Below, in pieces: positions 1 through 5,207 of a DNA stretch of 6,847 bases. Origin of the DNA: Sporomusa sp. (GTDB lineage Bacteria > Bacillota_C > Negativicutes > Sporomusales > Sporomusaceae); contig JAQSXM010000185.1 of the NCBI GenBank assembly GCA_029256645.1, positions 1-6,847 of the forward strand, read 5' to 3'. The notes under the pieces are model-generated. The model ran no database searches and had not been told where the DNA came from. It was given only the letters and a program-made list of their open reading frames with translations. Within the stretch, counting starts at the first letter, position 1; every line of letters starts with the position of its first letter. Position numbers and translations under genes: made by a program.

Positions 1-110
1 CTTAATTGCCCAGCCAGACGCTCAGAGTCGTTAAGGTTCATCTGGCAACCGTAAGTCTCTGTATAAAAGAGTTTTATCTCTTGGTTTTGTTCATGGTTTT
101 TAGCTTCCAT
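1..110 (-). CDS. miaB: MiaB, tRNA-2-methylthio-N6-dimethylallyladenosine synthase (N-terminal fragment)
   Basis: Only the first 36 codons are in the window; the gene runs off the left edge. The start is the ATG at 110-108, preceded by GGAG with an 8-nt spacer. The peptide contains TYGCQMN (residues 19-25) followed by DSERLAG, the hallmark start of the UPF0004 domain of MiaB. C22 is the first of the three N-terminal cysteines that hold the auxiliary 4Fe-4S cluster. MiaB is a cytoplasmic radical-SAM enzyme that adds a methylthio group to i6A37 of tRNAs reading UNN codons. The catalytic CxxxCxxC motif and TRAM domain lie outside the window. It has its own candidate promoter and follows a terminator, so it is probably transcribed separately from the tauE genes. 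A related methylthiotransferase (MtaB, RimO) is possible, but GCQMN with NDSERLAG favours MiaB. Confidence 0.9.
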   Translation of the reverse strand, partial: MEAKNHEQNQEIKLFYTETYGCQMNLNDSERLAGQL

Positions 111-144
111 TGTCTCAGCTCCAATTGCGTATATTGTAAAATTT

Positions 145-173
145 ATTATAGCCTAAATTGTGGGCTTGTACAA
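145..173 (-). promoter_or_regulatory. Candidate sigma-A promoter for miaB
   Basis: On the minus strand, TTGTAC (173-168) is followed after exactly 17 nt by a perfect TATAAT (150-145). The -35 matches consensus at only three positions, but the -10 and spacing are ideal. The predicted start near 138 gives a leader of about 28 nt before the miaB ATG. The placement between the upstream terminator and miaB fits. Confidence 0.6.
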
Positions 174-261
174 TAAACGTAATAACTCAGCCTTAAAAGA
201 GCGGCCCATTTAGGGCTTATGTAATAATGAATTTTTTTCGGTTCTGCATAGGGATCATATT

Positions 262-303
262 AAATTAAATAAAAAAACAGGGACATCCCTAATCCCTGTT
301 TAT
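262..303 (-). terminator. Intrinsic terminator after the tauE pair
   Basis: On the minus strand, the arms AAACAGGGA (301-293) and TCCCTGTTT (283-275) form a 9-bp perfect stem with a 9-nt loop. A run of seven T (277-271, partly inside the stem) and then an A/T-rich tail follow. It begins a few bases after the stop codon of the second TauE gene, so it closes that operon. Confidence 0.85.
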
Positions 304-307
304 AAAA

Positions 308-676
308 CTATTTTTTTCGTGTGCTGAGGAGCATTTTAATCCCTGAATAAATAACAAACACCCCAAACACCCGTTTAAGCTCATTTGCCGGTACATATTG
401 AACAAAATTAGCACTAATCAGCGCTCCGACAACTGCCCCTGCTGCTATATAGAGCGCTACCTGGTAATTAATAAGCTGCTCTTTATGAAAATGCCAAACA
501 CTAACGATGGCCGTAGGGATTATAACGAGCATTGAGATTCCTTGGGCAGTATGTTGTGTTATGCCTAGAATAAACACCATCGCCGGGATCAGCACTACAC
601 CGCCGCCGATGCCTAATATACCACTGAGAATACCAGCACCAAGTCCCATTACAAAAATAACTAGTATGGTATTCAT
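308..676 (-). CDS. Half-size TauE/SafE family membrane protein (second of a pair)
   Basis: This 122-aa, very hydrophobic protein has about four predicted membrane segments (roughly residues 4-34, 44-62, 72-92 and 102-117) and a basic C-terminus (STRKK). It carries the family signature LGIGGG at 21-26, followed by IPAMV and then TQHTAQ...IPTAIVS. TauE/SafE proteins are inner-membrane carriers linked to export of sulfite, sulfoacetate or other small anions. Typical members are about 250 aa with two such repeats, so this is one repeat only. The ATG (676-674) overlaps the stop of the preceding paralogue in an ATGA arrangement, which suggests translational coupling. Its LGIGGG motif is at the same residue numbers as in the partner. 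The substrate cannot be told from the sequence. The gene looks intact rather than a broken full-length copy, because it has its own start and stop and the first gene ends cleanly. Confidence 0.85.
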   Translation of the reverse strand: MNTILVIFVMGLGAGILSGILGIGGGVVLIPAMVFILGITQHTAQGISMLVIIPTAIVSVWHFHKEQLINYQVALYIAAGAVVGALISANFVQYVPANELKRVFGVFVIYSGIKMLLSTRKK

Positions 677-1029
677 GTCAACACCATCCTAATTCCGACT
701 AATATAAGCAAGATAGCAAACAACTGTTTTAAGCGAATTGCGGGTATTTTTTTCATTACCCGCGCCCCTATGCTGGCTCCAAAAATACTTCCTATAATCA
801 AATTTAAGGCCAATATCATATCTATGTTGCCATGGAAACCATATATTACACTACTAACTAGTGCGGTAGGTATAACGATAGCCATTGAAGTAGCCTGAGC
901 AATATGCTGACTAATATTAAAGTAGGTTACCATAATTGGCACGAGGAAAATACCGCCACCAACACCTAGCAAGCCACTTAGAATACCCACTAAAAATCCC
1001 ACTCCGGAAAGTTTTACTTTCTCTGACAT
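673..1029 (-). CDS. Half-size TauE/SafE family membrane protein (first of a pair)
   Basis: This 118-aa protein has about four membrane segments (roughly residues 9-34, 46-64, 73-92 and 100-117). LGVGGG is at 21-26, followed by VPIMV and SQHIAQ...IPTALVS. It is clearly a paralogue of the gene that follows and aligns without gaps through the first 60 residues. I chose the ATG at 1029 because AGGGGGG lies 5 nt upstream. A longer reading from TTG at 1050 would begin inside the preceding gene without a good ribosome binding site. Each protein is half of a normal TauE/SafE carrier, so I infer that the pair acts as a heterodimer. The cargo is unknown; sulfite or organosulfonate is the family precedent. 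It is co-transcribed with the DUF3870 and P-loop/Asp23 genes. Confidence 0.85.
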   Translation of the reverse strand: MSEKVKLSGVGFLVGILSGLLGVGGGIFLVPIMVTYFNISQHIAQATSMAIVIPTALVSSVIYGFHGNIDMILALNLIIGSIFGASIGARVMKKIPAIRLKQLFAILLILVGIRMVLT

Positions 1030-1036
1030 ACCTTCC

Positions 1037-1062
1037 CCCCTATCAATCAATCACGCTAGGGG
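1037..1062 (-). promoter_or_regulatory. Hairpin masking the ribosome binding site of the first tauE gene
   Basis: On the minus strand, CCCCTA (1062-1057) can pair with TAGGGG (1042-1037) across a 14-nt loop. The loop ends with the DUF3870 stop codon (1045-1043), and the second arm is the Shine-Dalgarno run AGGGGGG. A ribosome finishing DUF3870 would open the stem, so this could couple translation of the two genes. A competing small stem, GGGC-TTA-GCCC, overlaps the first arm. The role is inferred. Confidence 0.4.
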
Positions 1063-1387
1063 CTAAGCCCTCCTTATAACTACGGTATTTATCATAGATG
1101 ATACGAATAGCCGTAATAATAGCCTTTTTGGCACTTCCCTGATAAGTTGTGTCTACGATCCTAACTAAATGATCCGGGTTGGCGATTTGTTTACCCACTA
1201 AAATTGAGGATACATGATTACGCGCCACCGCTGTTGCTAAGGTACAATCGGCTTGGATAATCTCACCGGTATCTTCATTTACAAGGAGTACTACACCGAT
1301 AACCTTATAAATCTCACTGGCAGTAATCCCAGTAGGCAACTTAGCATAACCTGAAAAAAGAATATGTTTATCTTGAGTTTTTTCCAT
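1043..1387 (-). CDS. DUF3870 domain protein
   Basis: This 114-aa soluble protein matches my memory of the DUF3870 family along nearly its whole length. The recognisable blocks are GYAKLP (13-18), ITASEIYKVIG (21-31), ADCTLAT (46-52) and YQGSAKKAI (82-90). The conserved DCT block and the central Val/Ile strands suggest a compact alpha/beta fold, but no biochemical role is established that I know of. The start is the ATG at 1387-1385; the upstream AAGGGCGGG is only a fair ribosome binding site. It lies 24 bp after the P-loop/Asp23 gene, and its 3' end runs almost directly into the first tauE gene, so it belongs to the same transcript. The family assignment is by recognition, not by search. Confidence 0.75.
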   Translation of the reverse strand: MEKTQDKHILFSGYAKLPTGITASEIYKVIGVVLLVNEDTGEIIQADCTLATAVARNHVSSILVGKQIANPDHLVRIVDTTYQGSAKKAIITAIRIIYDKYRSYKEGLAPSVID

Positions 1388-1411
1388 GTTTTTCCCGCCC
1401 TTATATTCTAA

Positions 1412-2239
1412 TTATTCAATGCTTAAACGTTTAACTGCAATATTTACTTCTCTAACCATCATACCTGTCATATACTCTACAATTTGCTTTATTTGCTTTT
1501 GGGCTTCATGTACAACATTCCAAATAGATTGACCGTATTTTACTGTTACGTCTAGCGATATTGAAATCCCTTTTTCCCGGTCGTGGGAATTTTTAATATT
1601 AATTTGACCGGTCTTAGTAATGGCCTCATTACTTGTAGCTACGTAATCTACAAGTGATGCAATCGCAGCGTCTGAAATAAGAAGTTTGCCGTAATAACTA
1701 AAGGTTGGCCGAACAATAGATTTTTCACCGAGCTTACGCCGTTGCTTGGAGCGTGGCTTCTTAAAAAAAATATCAAGCGGATCAATCAAATAACCGGAAA
1801 AATGAGGTTTAAGCTCAATCGTGGGTACAGGAATAATATGTTTGCCTTCTTTCAGTCTACTCTCCCGGGCCTTGGCAATTTCATTTTTTGTAGCAATGTC
1901 TTCAATCCGGATTATTTTGCTAATCGGCGGCAAATTGAGAACATCAACGATTTTCTCTACCATATTTTTTGATGTACCCAATATTAAAATACGTTCAGGC
2001 ATGACCTTAGCAATAGCCTCTCTGACTTCAGCGGCATGGTCAGGTTCCATAAAAATAGCACGTTTGACAGCTCTAATCTTGCTGGGCTCCTTCTTCGCTG
2101 AATGACCAGCAATAATCTTGCTGTCCTTAATTAGTAAGCCGTCGTCAATAATTGTATCAACACTGTGCTCGTGCGCCACAATTAACGCCCGATGGCTTTT
2201 GCCTGTTCCGCTTGATCCGATCAAAGCGAAGGTATCCAT
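1412..2239 (-). CDS. P-loop NTPase fused to a C-terminal Asp23/Gls24-like domain
   Basis: This is a 275-aa protein. A Walker A motif, GSSGTGKS, is at residues 8-15, directly after the first beta strand (TFALI), with IIDDGLLI at 30-37 and a hydrophobic strand, RILILGTS, at 83-90. The middle contains KARESRLKEGKHIIPVPTIE (124-143) and a DPLDIF segment. A strongly basic linker, KKPRSKQRRK, follows at 160-169. Residues of about 180-272 resemble Asp23/Gls24: YYGKLLISDAAIASLVDYVA, a VTVKYG strand, and a final EYMTGMMVREVNIAVKRL. Asp23 proteins are envelope-stress or membrane-associated factors in Gram-positives. Coupling one to an ATP- or GTP-binding domain suggests a regulated scaffold, which is inference. 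The start is the ATG at 2239 with AGGAGG 6 nt upstream. It heads a four-gene unit with DUF3870 and the two TauE halves. I see no signal peptide or membrane segment. Confidence 0.75.
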   Translation of the reverse strand: MDTFALIGSSGTGKSHRALIVAHEHSVDTIIDDGLLIKDSKIIAGHSAKKEPSKIRAVKRAIFMEPDHAAEVREAIAKVMPERILILGTSKNMVEKIVDVLNLPPISKIIRIEDIATKNEIAKARESRLKEGKHIIPVPTIELKPHFSGYLIDPLDIFFKKPRSKQRRKLGEKSIVRPTFSYYGKLLISDAAIASLVDYVATSNEAITKTGQINIKNSHDREKGISISLDVTVKYGQSIWNVVHEAQKQIKQIVEYMTGMMVREVNIAVKRLSIE

Positions 2240-2274
2240 AGGCAGCCTCCTGGTAAAAGTATAATGGGATATAA

Positions 2275-2302
2275 CATAAAAATAAACACCTTTGCAGGTG
2301 TT
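2275..2302 (-). terminator. Terminator-like hairpin after the PHP gene
   Basis: On the minus strand, AACACCT (2302-2296), loop GCAA, AGGTGTT (2291-2285) forms a 7-bp perfect stem. TATTTTTATG follows, so the U tract is interrupted by an A. It lies 18 nt after the PHP stop codon and is probably a moderate terminator. The same inverted repeat occupies a promoter spacer, so an operator role is an alternative. Confidence 0.6.
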
Positions 2303-2307
2303 GTCAA
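2279..2307 (-). promoter_or_regulatory. Candidate sigma-A promoter of the P-loop/Asp23-DUF3870-TauE operon
   Basis: On the minus strand, a perfect TTGACA (2307-2302) is followed after 17 nt by TATTTT (2284-2279; four of six match the -10 consensus). The spacer is almost entirely the inverted repeat ACACCTGCAAAGGTGT. A second possible -10, TATACT, lies nearer the gene but lacks a good -35. The predicted leader is about 33 nt. Confidence 0.45.
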
Positions 2308-2331
2308 GTAAAAATCACATTACCTTGACAA
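2301..2331 (-). repeat. 8-bp inverted repeat across the PHP stop codon
   Basis: On the minus strand, TTGTCAAG (2331-2324) and CTTGACAA (2308-2301) are perfect inverted copies separated by 15 nt. The first lies in the last codons of the PHP gene and the second contains the TTGACA box. The second copy shares its last two bases with the terminator stem, so the two hairpins compete slightly. Confidence 0.55.
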
Positions 2332-3141
2332 AGAATCAACCAAGGCAGCTGAAATGGTAAATATACCAAGTTTCTCAGGATATCGACCAGGTATAGCGTG
2401 AAAATCAGAGCCACCTGTTATTTTTAAGTTATATTTATTGGCAATATCTAAATACTTGCAAGTCATTGCGTGATCATGCTCTGGATGAAAAACCTCCAGA
2501 CCACTCATACCGGCTTGAATCATTTTAAGAACTAAATTATCATCACCAATTAGGCCAGGGTGAGCCAATACAGCAATTCCCCCGGCCTGTTCTATCAGCT
2601 TAATGGCCTGTTCAGGAGTTAACTTGTAATGGGGGACATATGCCGGCCCATTGTTTGCTAAAAGCACCTTAAAAGCCTCGTCTACAGTTTTAAAATAGCC
2701 ATTCTCCACAAGTACTTCAGCCACATGCGGCCGCCCGATAGCCGTAGCCTGACCAGCAAACTCCACGACCCTGTCGTAATCAATGAGGTAACCTAATTGA
2801 TTAAGCTTTGCAATTATTGTCCGCGAACGCTGCACTCGGTCATTAATGATAATTTCTAATTGATCTCTAAGTTTACTATTATCAATATCAACAAAATAGC
2901 CTAAAATATGTACTTCATACCCTGGCAACTCAGTGCTAAACTCAATTCCCGGAATAATTGACAACTTTGTCACAAAGTTGTCAATTATTCCGGCATCTCT
3001 TAATTCTAAATGCGCTGCAACTGTGTCGTGATCAGTAATAGCAATATGACTTAAACCAACCTTCTCAGCCTGACGAACAATCTCCAGGGGAGATTGTCGA
3101 CCATCTGATGCGGTAGTATGAATATGCAGATCTGCGCTCAT
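2320..3141 (-). CDS. PHP-domain phosphoesterase (YciV/TrpH, RNase AM-like)
   Basis: This 273-aa protein has the full set of PHP metal-binding motifs: HIH with D13 (residues 6-13), TDHD (36-39), GIE (65-67), VHILGYF (77-83), GRPHV (136-140), AHPG (194-197) and SDFH (245-248). The length and motif order fit the YciV/TrpH group. Studied members hydrolyse 3',5'-nucleoside bisphosphates or trim RNA 5' ends (RNase AM). I infer a related phosphoesterase role; histidinol phosphatase is less likely given the GRPHV insertion domain. The ATG (3141-3139) overlaps the pepA stop as ATGA, so it is translationally coupled to pepA. Residues 50-65 (GIIDNFV TKLSIIPG within this stretch) are encoded by a perfect palindrome. 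The segment before the conserved IIPGIE therefore has an unusual mirror-derived sequence, although the reading frame and motifs are intact. Confidence 0.88.
   Translation of the reverse strand: MSADLHIHTTASDGRQSPLEIVRQAEKVGLSHIAITDHDTVAAHLELRDAGIIDNFVTKLSIIPGIEFSTELPGYEVHILGYFVDIDNSKLRDQLEIIINDRVQRSRTIIAKLNQLGYLIDYDRVVEFAGQATAIGRPHVAEVLVENGYFKTVDEAFKVLLANNGPAYVPHYKLTPEQAIKLIEQAGGIAVLAHPGLIGDDNLVLKMIQAGMSGLEVFHPEHDHAMTCKYLDIANKYNLKITGGSDFHAIPGRYPEKLGIFTISAALVDSLSR
2949..2993. repeat. 45-nt perfect palindrome inside the PHP gene
   Basis: The left arm, CCGGAATAATTGACAACTTTGT (given in two parts: CCGGAATAATT at 2949-2959 and GACAACTTTGT at 2960-2970), is the exact reverse complement of 2972-2993, around a single central base at 2971. 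As RNA it would fold into a stem of about 21 bp with a 3-nt loop. No T run follows on either strand, so it is not an intrinsic terminator. It lies wholly in frame and encodes parts of residues 50-65 of the PHP protein. Confidence 0.95.
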
Positions 3142-4646
3142 ATAGTACCAAGATTAGTGGCCAATTGAATTAAAGTCCGAACACCAGCGCCAGTACCACC
3201 TTTCAGATTATAACCTTTATCCTTATCTGAATCTGATGTACCTGCAATATCGATATGAACCCATGGGGTCTTATCTGCAAACTGGCCGATAAACAGTCCG
3301 GCTGTGATCGTCCCCCCTGCCCTTCCACCACTATTTTTAAGGTCGGCTATTGAGCTTTTTACTTGTTCAAGGAACTCTTCATCATTAGGAAGCTCCCACA
3401 TTTTTTCACCGGTTTGCTGAGCTACTGCAATAATCCTCTGGCACCATTCACGATTATTGGTAATAACGCCCGAATAAACACTTCCCAGTCCAACAACACA
3501 TGCTCCTGTCAATGTTGCCAGATCAACGATCTTAGTGGCACCCAGTTTTTTAGCATAGGTAACAGCATCGGCCAAAATTAACCGGCCTTCCGCATCGGTA
3601 TTTAATACTTCGATTGTTTTACCACTCATGGAAGTAATAATATCCCCAGGCCTAAAGGCACTGCCTGAAGGCATGTTTTCAGTGCATGGTATTACTGCAA
3701 TAATATTTACCTTGGGCTTTAATTGACCGATAGCCATCATCGCGCCTAATACAGCGCCGCCGCCAGCCATATCTCGTTTCATTTCATCCATGTTCTGGCT
3801 GGGCTTTATTGATATACCGCCACTATCAAAAGTAATTCCTTTACCTACATAGGCAATTATTTCGTTGTTAGCCGGGTCCCCTAAATATTTTAAAACAATG
3901 AGTTTCGGAGGTTCAACACTACCTTGGGCAACCGCCAGTAGTGCTCCCATACCCTGTTGTTGCATATCTTCCTTTTCCAGTAAGCTAATCTCTAAACCAT
4001 ACTGTTTGGCAAGCTCCTCTGCGTGCCAGGCCATTTTAGTCGGAGTCATATACCGGGCTGGGTGATTTATTAAATCACGGGCATAATTGACGCTTCCCGC
4101 AACTATTTTCCCAAGTTCAACCCCTTTATGGATTGCATCAATATTTACAGCATCTTCTTCAACAATTAAAAGCTGCTCAATATCGTTCGCTTCATTATTA
4201 CTTGATTTATAGTATTTAAACTGATACAAGCCCATTATTGCACCTTCCACCACGGCTTGAGCCGCCTGGTTGCTGTCTGATCCAATACTACCGATATCAG
4301 AAATACTAATCGCAACTATTTTAGACCATAGCTTTTTGGCCCCCCGCATTGCAATAGCCATAAGCGCCCGCGCTTTATCCAATGAGAATTCAGCCTTCTT
4401 CCCTAAGCCAAGAAGAACAATCCGTTTAGCGCTTACAGCCCCGAACGTATATATGATAGTAGTTTCTCCATACTTCCCGCAGGTGGGTATATCCCGAATT
4501 ATCTCGTTTATATGACCATTTAAAGCCTTGTCAGCAGTTCCAATAGCACTACCGGGAGATAGGTCTACGTCACCTTCAAACATGGTTATGATTAAGGTGT
4601 CACACAAAGTCTCGGTTACCGCCGCATTAATCACTTCAATATTCAT
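3138..4646 (-). CDS. pepA: Leucyl aminopeptidase (M17 family, cytosol aminopeptidase)
   Basis: This 502-aa protein is full length for bacterial PepA. The C-terminal catalytic domain has VGKGITFDSGGISIKP (267-282), giving metal ligands K269 and D274 and catalytic K281. D292 follows in KRDMAGGGAV. The M17 signature NTDAEGRL (349-356) gives D351, E353 and catalytic R355. This numbering is one less than the E. coli PepA residues. The N-terminal domain (about 1-160) is the usual variable alpha/beta part. The enzyme is a cytoplasmic, probably hexameric, two-metal aminopeptidase removing N-terminal residues from peptides; some homologues also bind DNA. I chose the ATG at 4646 because AAGGAG lies 7 nt upstream. 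An upstream in-frame TTG at 4676 would add 10 unconserved residues and has no ribosome binding site. It overlaps the following PHP gene by 4 bp. Confidence 0.95.
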   Translation of the reverse strand: MNIEVINAAVTETLCDTLIITMFEGDVDLSPGSAIGTADKALNGHINEIIRDIPTCGKYGETTIIYTFGAVSAKRIVLLGLGKKAEFSLDKARALMAIAMRGAKKLWSKIVAISISDIGSIGSDSNQAAQAVVEGAIMGLYQFKYYKSSNNEANDIEQLLIVEEDAVNIDAIHKGVELGKIVAGSVNYARDLINHPARYMTPTKMAWHAEELAKQYGLEISLLEKEDMQQQGMGALLAVAQGSVEPPKLIVLKYLGDPANNEIIAYVGKGITFDSGGISIKPSQNMDEMKRDMAGGGAVLGAMMAIGQLKPKVNIIAVIPCTENMPSGSAFRPGDIITSMSGKTIEVLNTDAEGRLILADAVTYAKKLGATKIVDLATLTGACVVGLGSVYSGVITNNREWCQRIIAVAQQTGEKMWELPNDEEFLEQVKSSIADLKNSGGRAGGTITAGLFIGQFADKTPWVHIDIAGTSDSDKDKGYNLKGGTGAGVRTLIQLATNLGTI

Positions 4647-4681
4647 TTTTCCACTCCTTGTAGTTGATATCACCAAGCATT

Positions 4682-4687
4682 ATTATA
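4682..4687 (-). promoter_or_regulatory. Candidate -10 box for pepA
   Basis: A perfect TATAAT (minus strand 4687-4682) lies 36 nt upstream of the pepA ATG and just after the spoVS terminator. No good -35 is present at 16-18 nt (TTAGTG or TAGTGA at best), so this is a weak call supported mainly by position. Confidence 0.35.
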
Positions 4688-4704
4688 TTATGCCATAAAA
4701 TGCT

Positions 4705-4744
4705 TCACTAAAACAGTAAAACCTGTTCAATGTGAACAGGTTTT
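4705..4744 (-). terminator. Intrinsic terminator after spoVS
   Basis: On the minus strand, AAAACCTGTTCA (4744-4733), loop CAT, TGAACAGGTTTT (4729-4718) forms a perfect 12-bp stem. The final TTTT is followed by ACTGTTTTAG. It begins 16 nt after the spoVS stop codon and separates spoVS from pepA. The symmetric A/T ends could also give weak termination on the plus strand, but no plus-strand gene needs it. Confidence 0.9.
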
Positions 4745-4760
4745 GAGTATTTAGTAAATA

Positions 4761-5021
4761 TTAGCGGGGCTCAACTATTAATTTGATGGCTGTACGTTCT
4801 TCACCATCAATAAGAATATCAGTGAAGGCAGGGATGCAGATTAGGTCAACACCATGCGGCGCTACAAATCCTCTGGCAATTGCAACTGCTTTTACAGCCT
4901 GGTTGAGTGCGCCTGCGCCGATCGCTTGAATCTCGGCACCACCGCGTTCTCTCAGCACTCCGGCCAAGGCTCCTGCTACAGAATTAGGATTAGATTTTGC
5001 TGATACTTTCAAGACATCCAT
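4761..5021 (-). CDS. spoVS: Stage V sporulation protein S
   Basis: This 86-aa protein has the canonical SpoVS length. It is recognisably close to the Bacillus protein: it begins MDVLKVSAKS, has SVAGALAGVLRERG, AIGAGALNQAVKAVAIARG and GVDLICIPAFTDI, and ends KLIVEPR. SpoVS is a small Alba-like alpha/beta protein predicted to bind nucleic acid. In B. subtilis it is needed for normal progress through spore coat and late sporulation stages and it affects septation. The start is the ATG at 5021-5019. The AAAGGAGG upstream is strong but about 12 nt away, rather long. An in-frame extension back to 5156 exists but crosses the promoter and is not conserved. It has a sigma-H type promoter and its own terminator, so it is a single-gene unit induced at the onset of sporulation. 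Confidence 0.97.
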   Translation of the reverse strand: MDVLKVSAKSNPNSVAGALAGVLRERGGAEIQAIGAGALNQAVKAVAIARGFVAPHGVDLICIPAFTDILIDGEERTAIKLIVEPR

Positions 5022-5077
5022 GTTTTTATGTGCCCTCCTTTGATTAAAAAAAACGTTATTAGTCCTATAAAATAGAT

Positions 5078-5106
5078 ATATTCGTTGTACGGGAAAAAAT
5101 TCCTTT
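5078..5106 (-). promoter_or_regulatory. Sigma-H promoter of spoVS
   Basis: On the minus strand, AAAGGAATT (5106-5098), an 11-nt spacer and AACGAATAT (5086-5078) match every defined position of the B. subtilis sigma-H consensus RnAGGAwWW-N11/12-RnnGAATww. The predicted start near 5071 leaves a leader of about 50 nt. B. subtilis spoVS is known to depend on sigma-H, so sequence and precedent agree. Confidence 0.8.
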
Positions 5107-5207
5107 TTCCATATACAAAAAAATCTAATTATTACAACAAATAGACAATATATCATCTATAGTTCTCAATACACAATCTCCGGCCAGGCAATTGATGTCA
5201 GTATTTG

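Noticed and set aside
1030..1050. TTG start for the first tauE gene
   Set aside because: It lies within the DUF3870 gene, has no clear ribosome binding site, and would translate through the AGGGGGG of the ATG at 1029.
2949..2993. Palindrome as an intrinsic terminator or an insertion-sequence end
   Set aside because: No T run follows on either strand, the reading frame is intact through it, and there is no transposase or target duplication nearby.
4647..4676. Ten-residue TTG-initiated extension of PepA
   Set aside because: The ATG at 4646 has AAGGAG at ideal spacing; the extension would contain the ribosome binding site itself.
5022..5156. N-terminal extension of SpoVS beginning MIYCLFVV
   Set aside because: It crosses the sigma-H promoter, is not part of the conserved 86-aa family, and the internal ATG has a strong AAAGGAGG upstream.
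5172..5195. Imperfect hairpin (CAATTGCC...GGAGATTG, minus strand) after the 173-aa gene as a terminator
   Set aside because: The stem has mismatches and no T run follows; transcription from this gene may read into spoVS.
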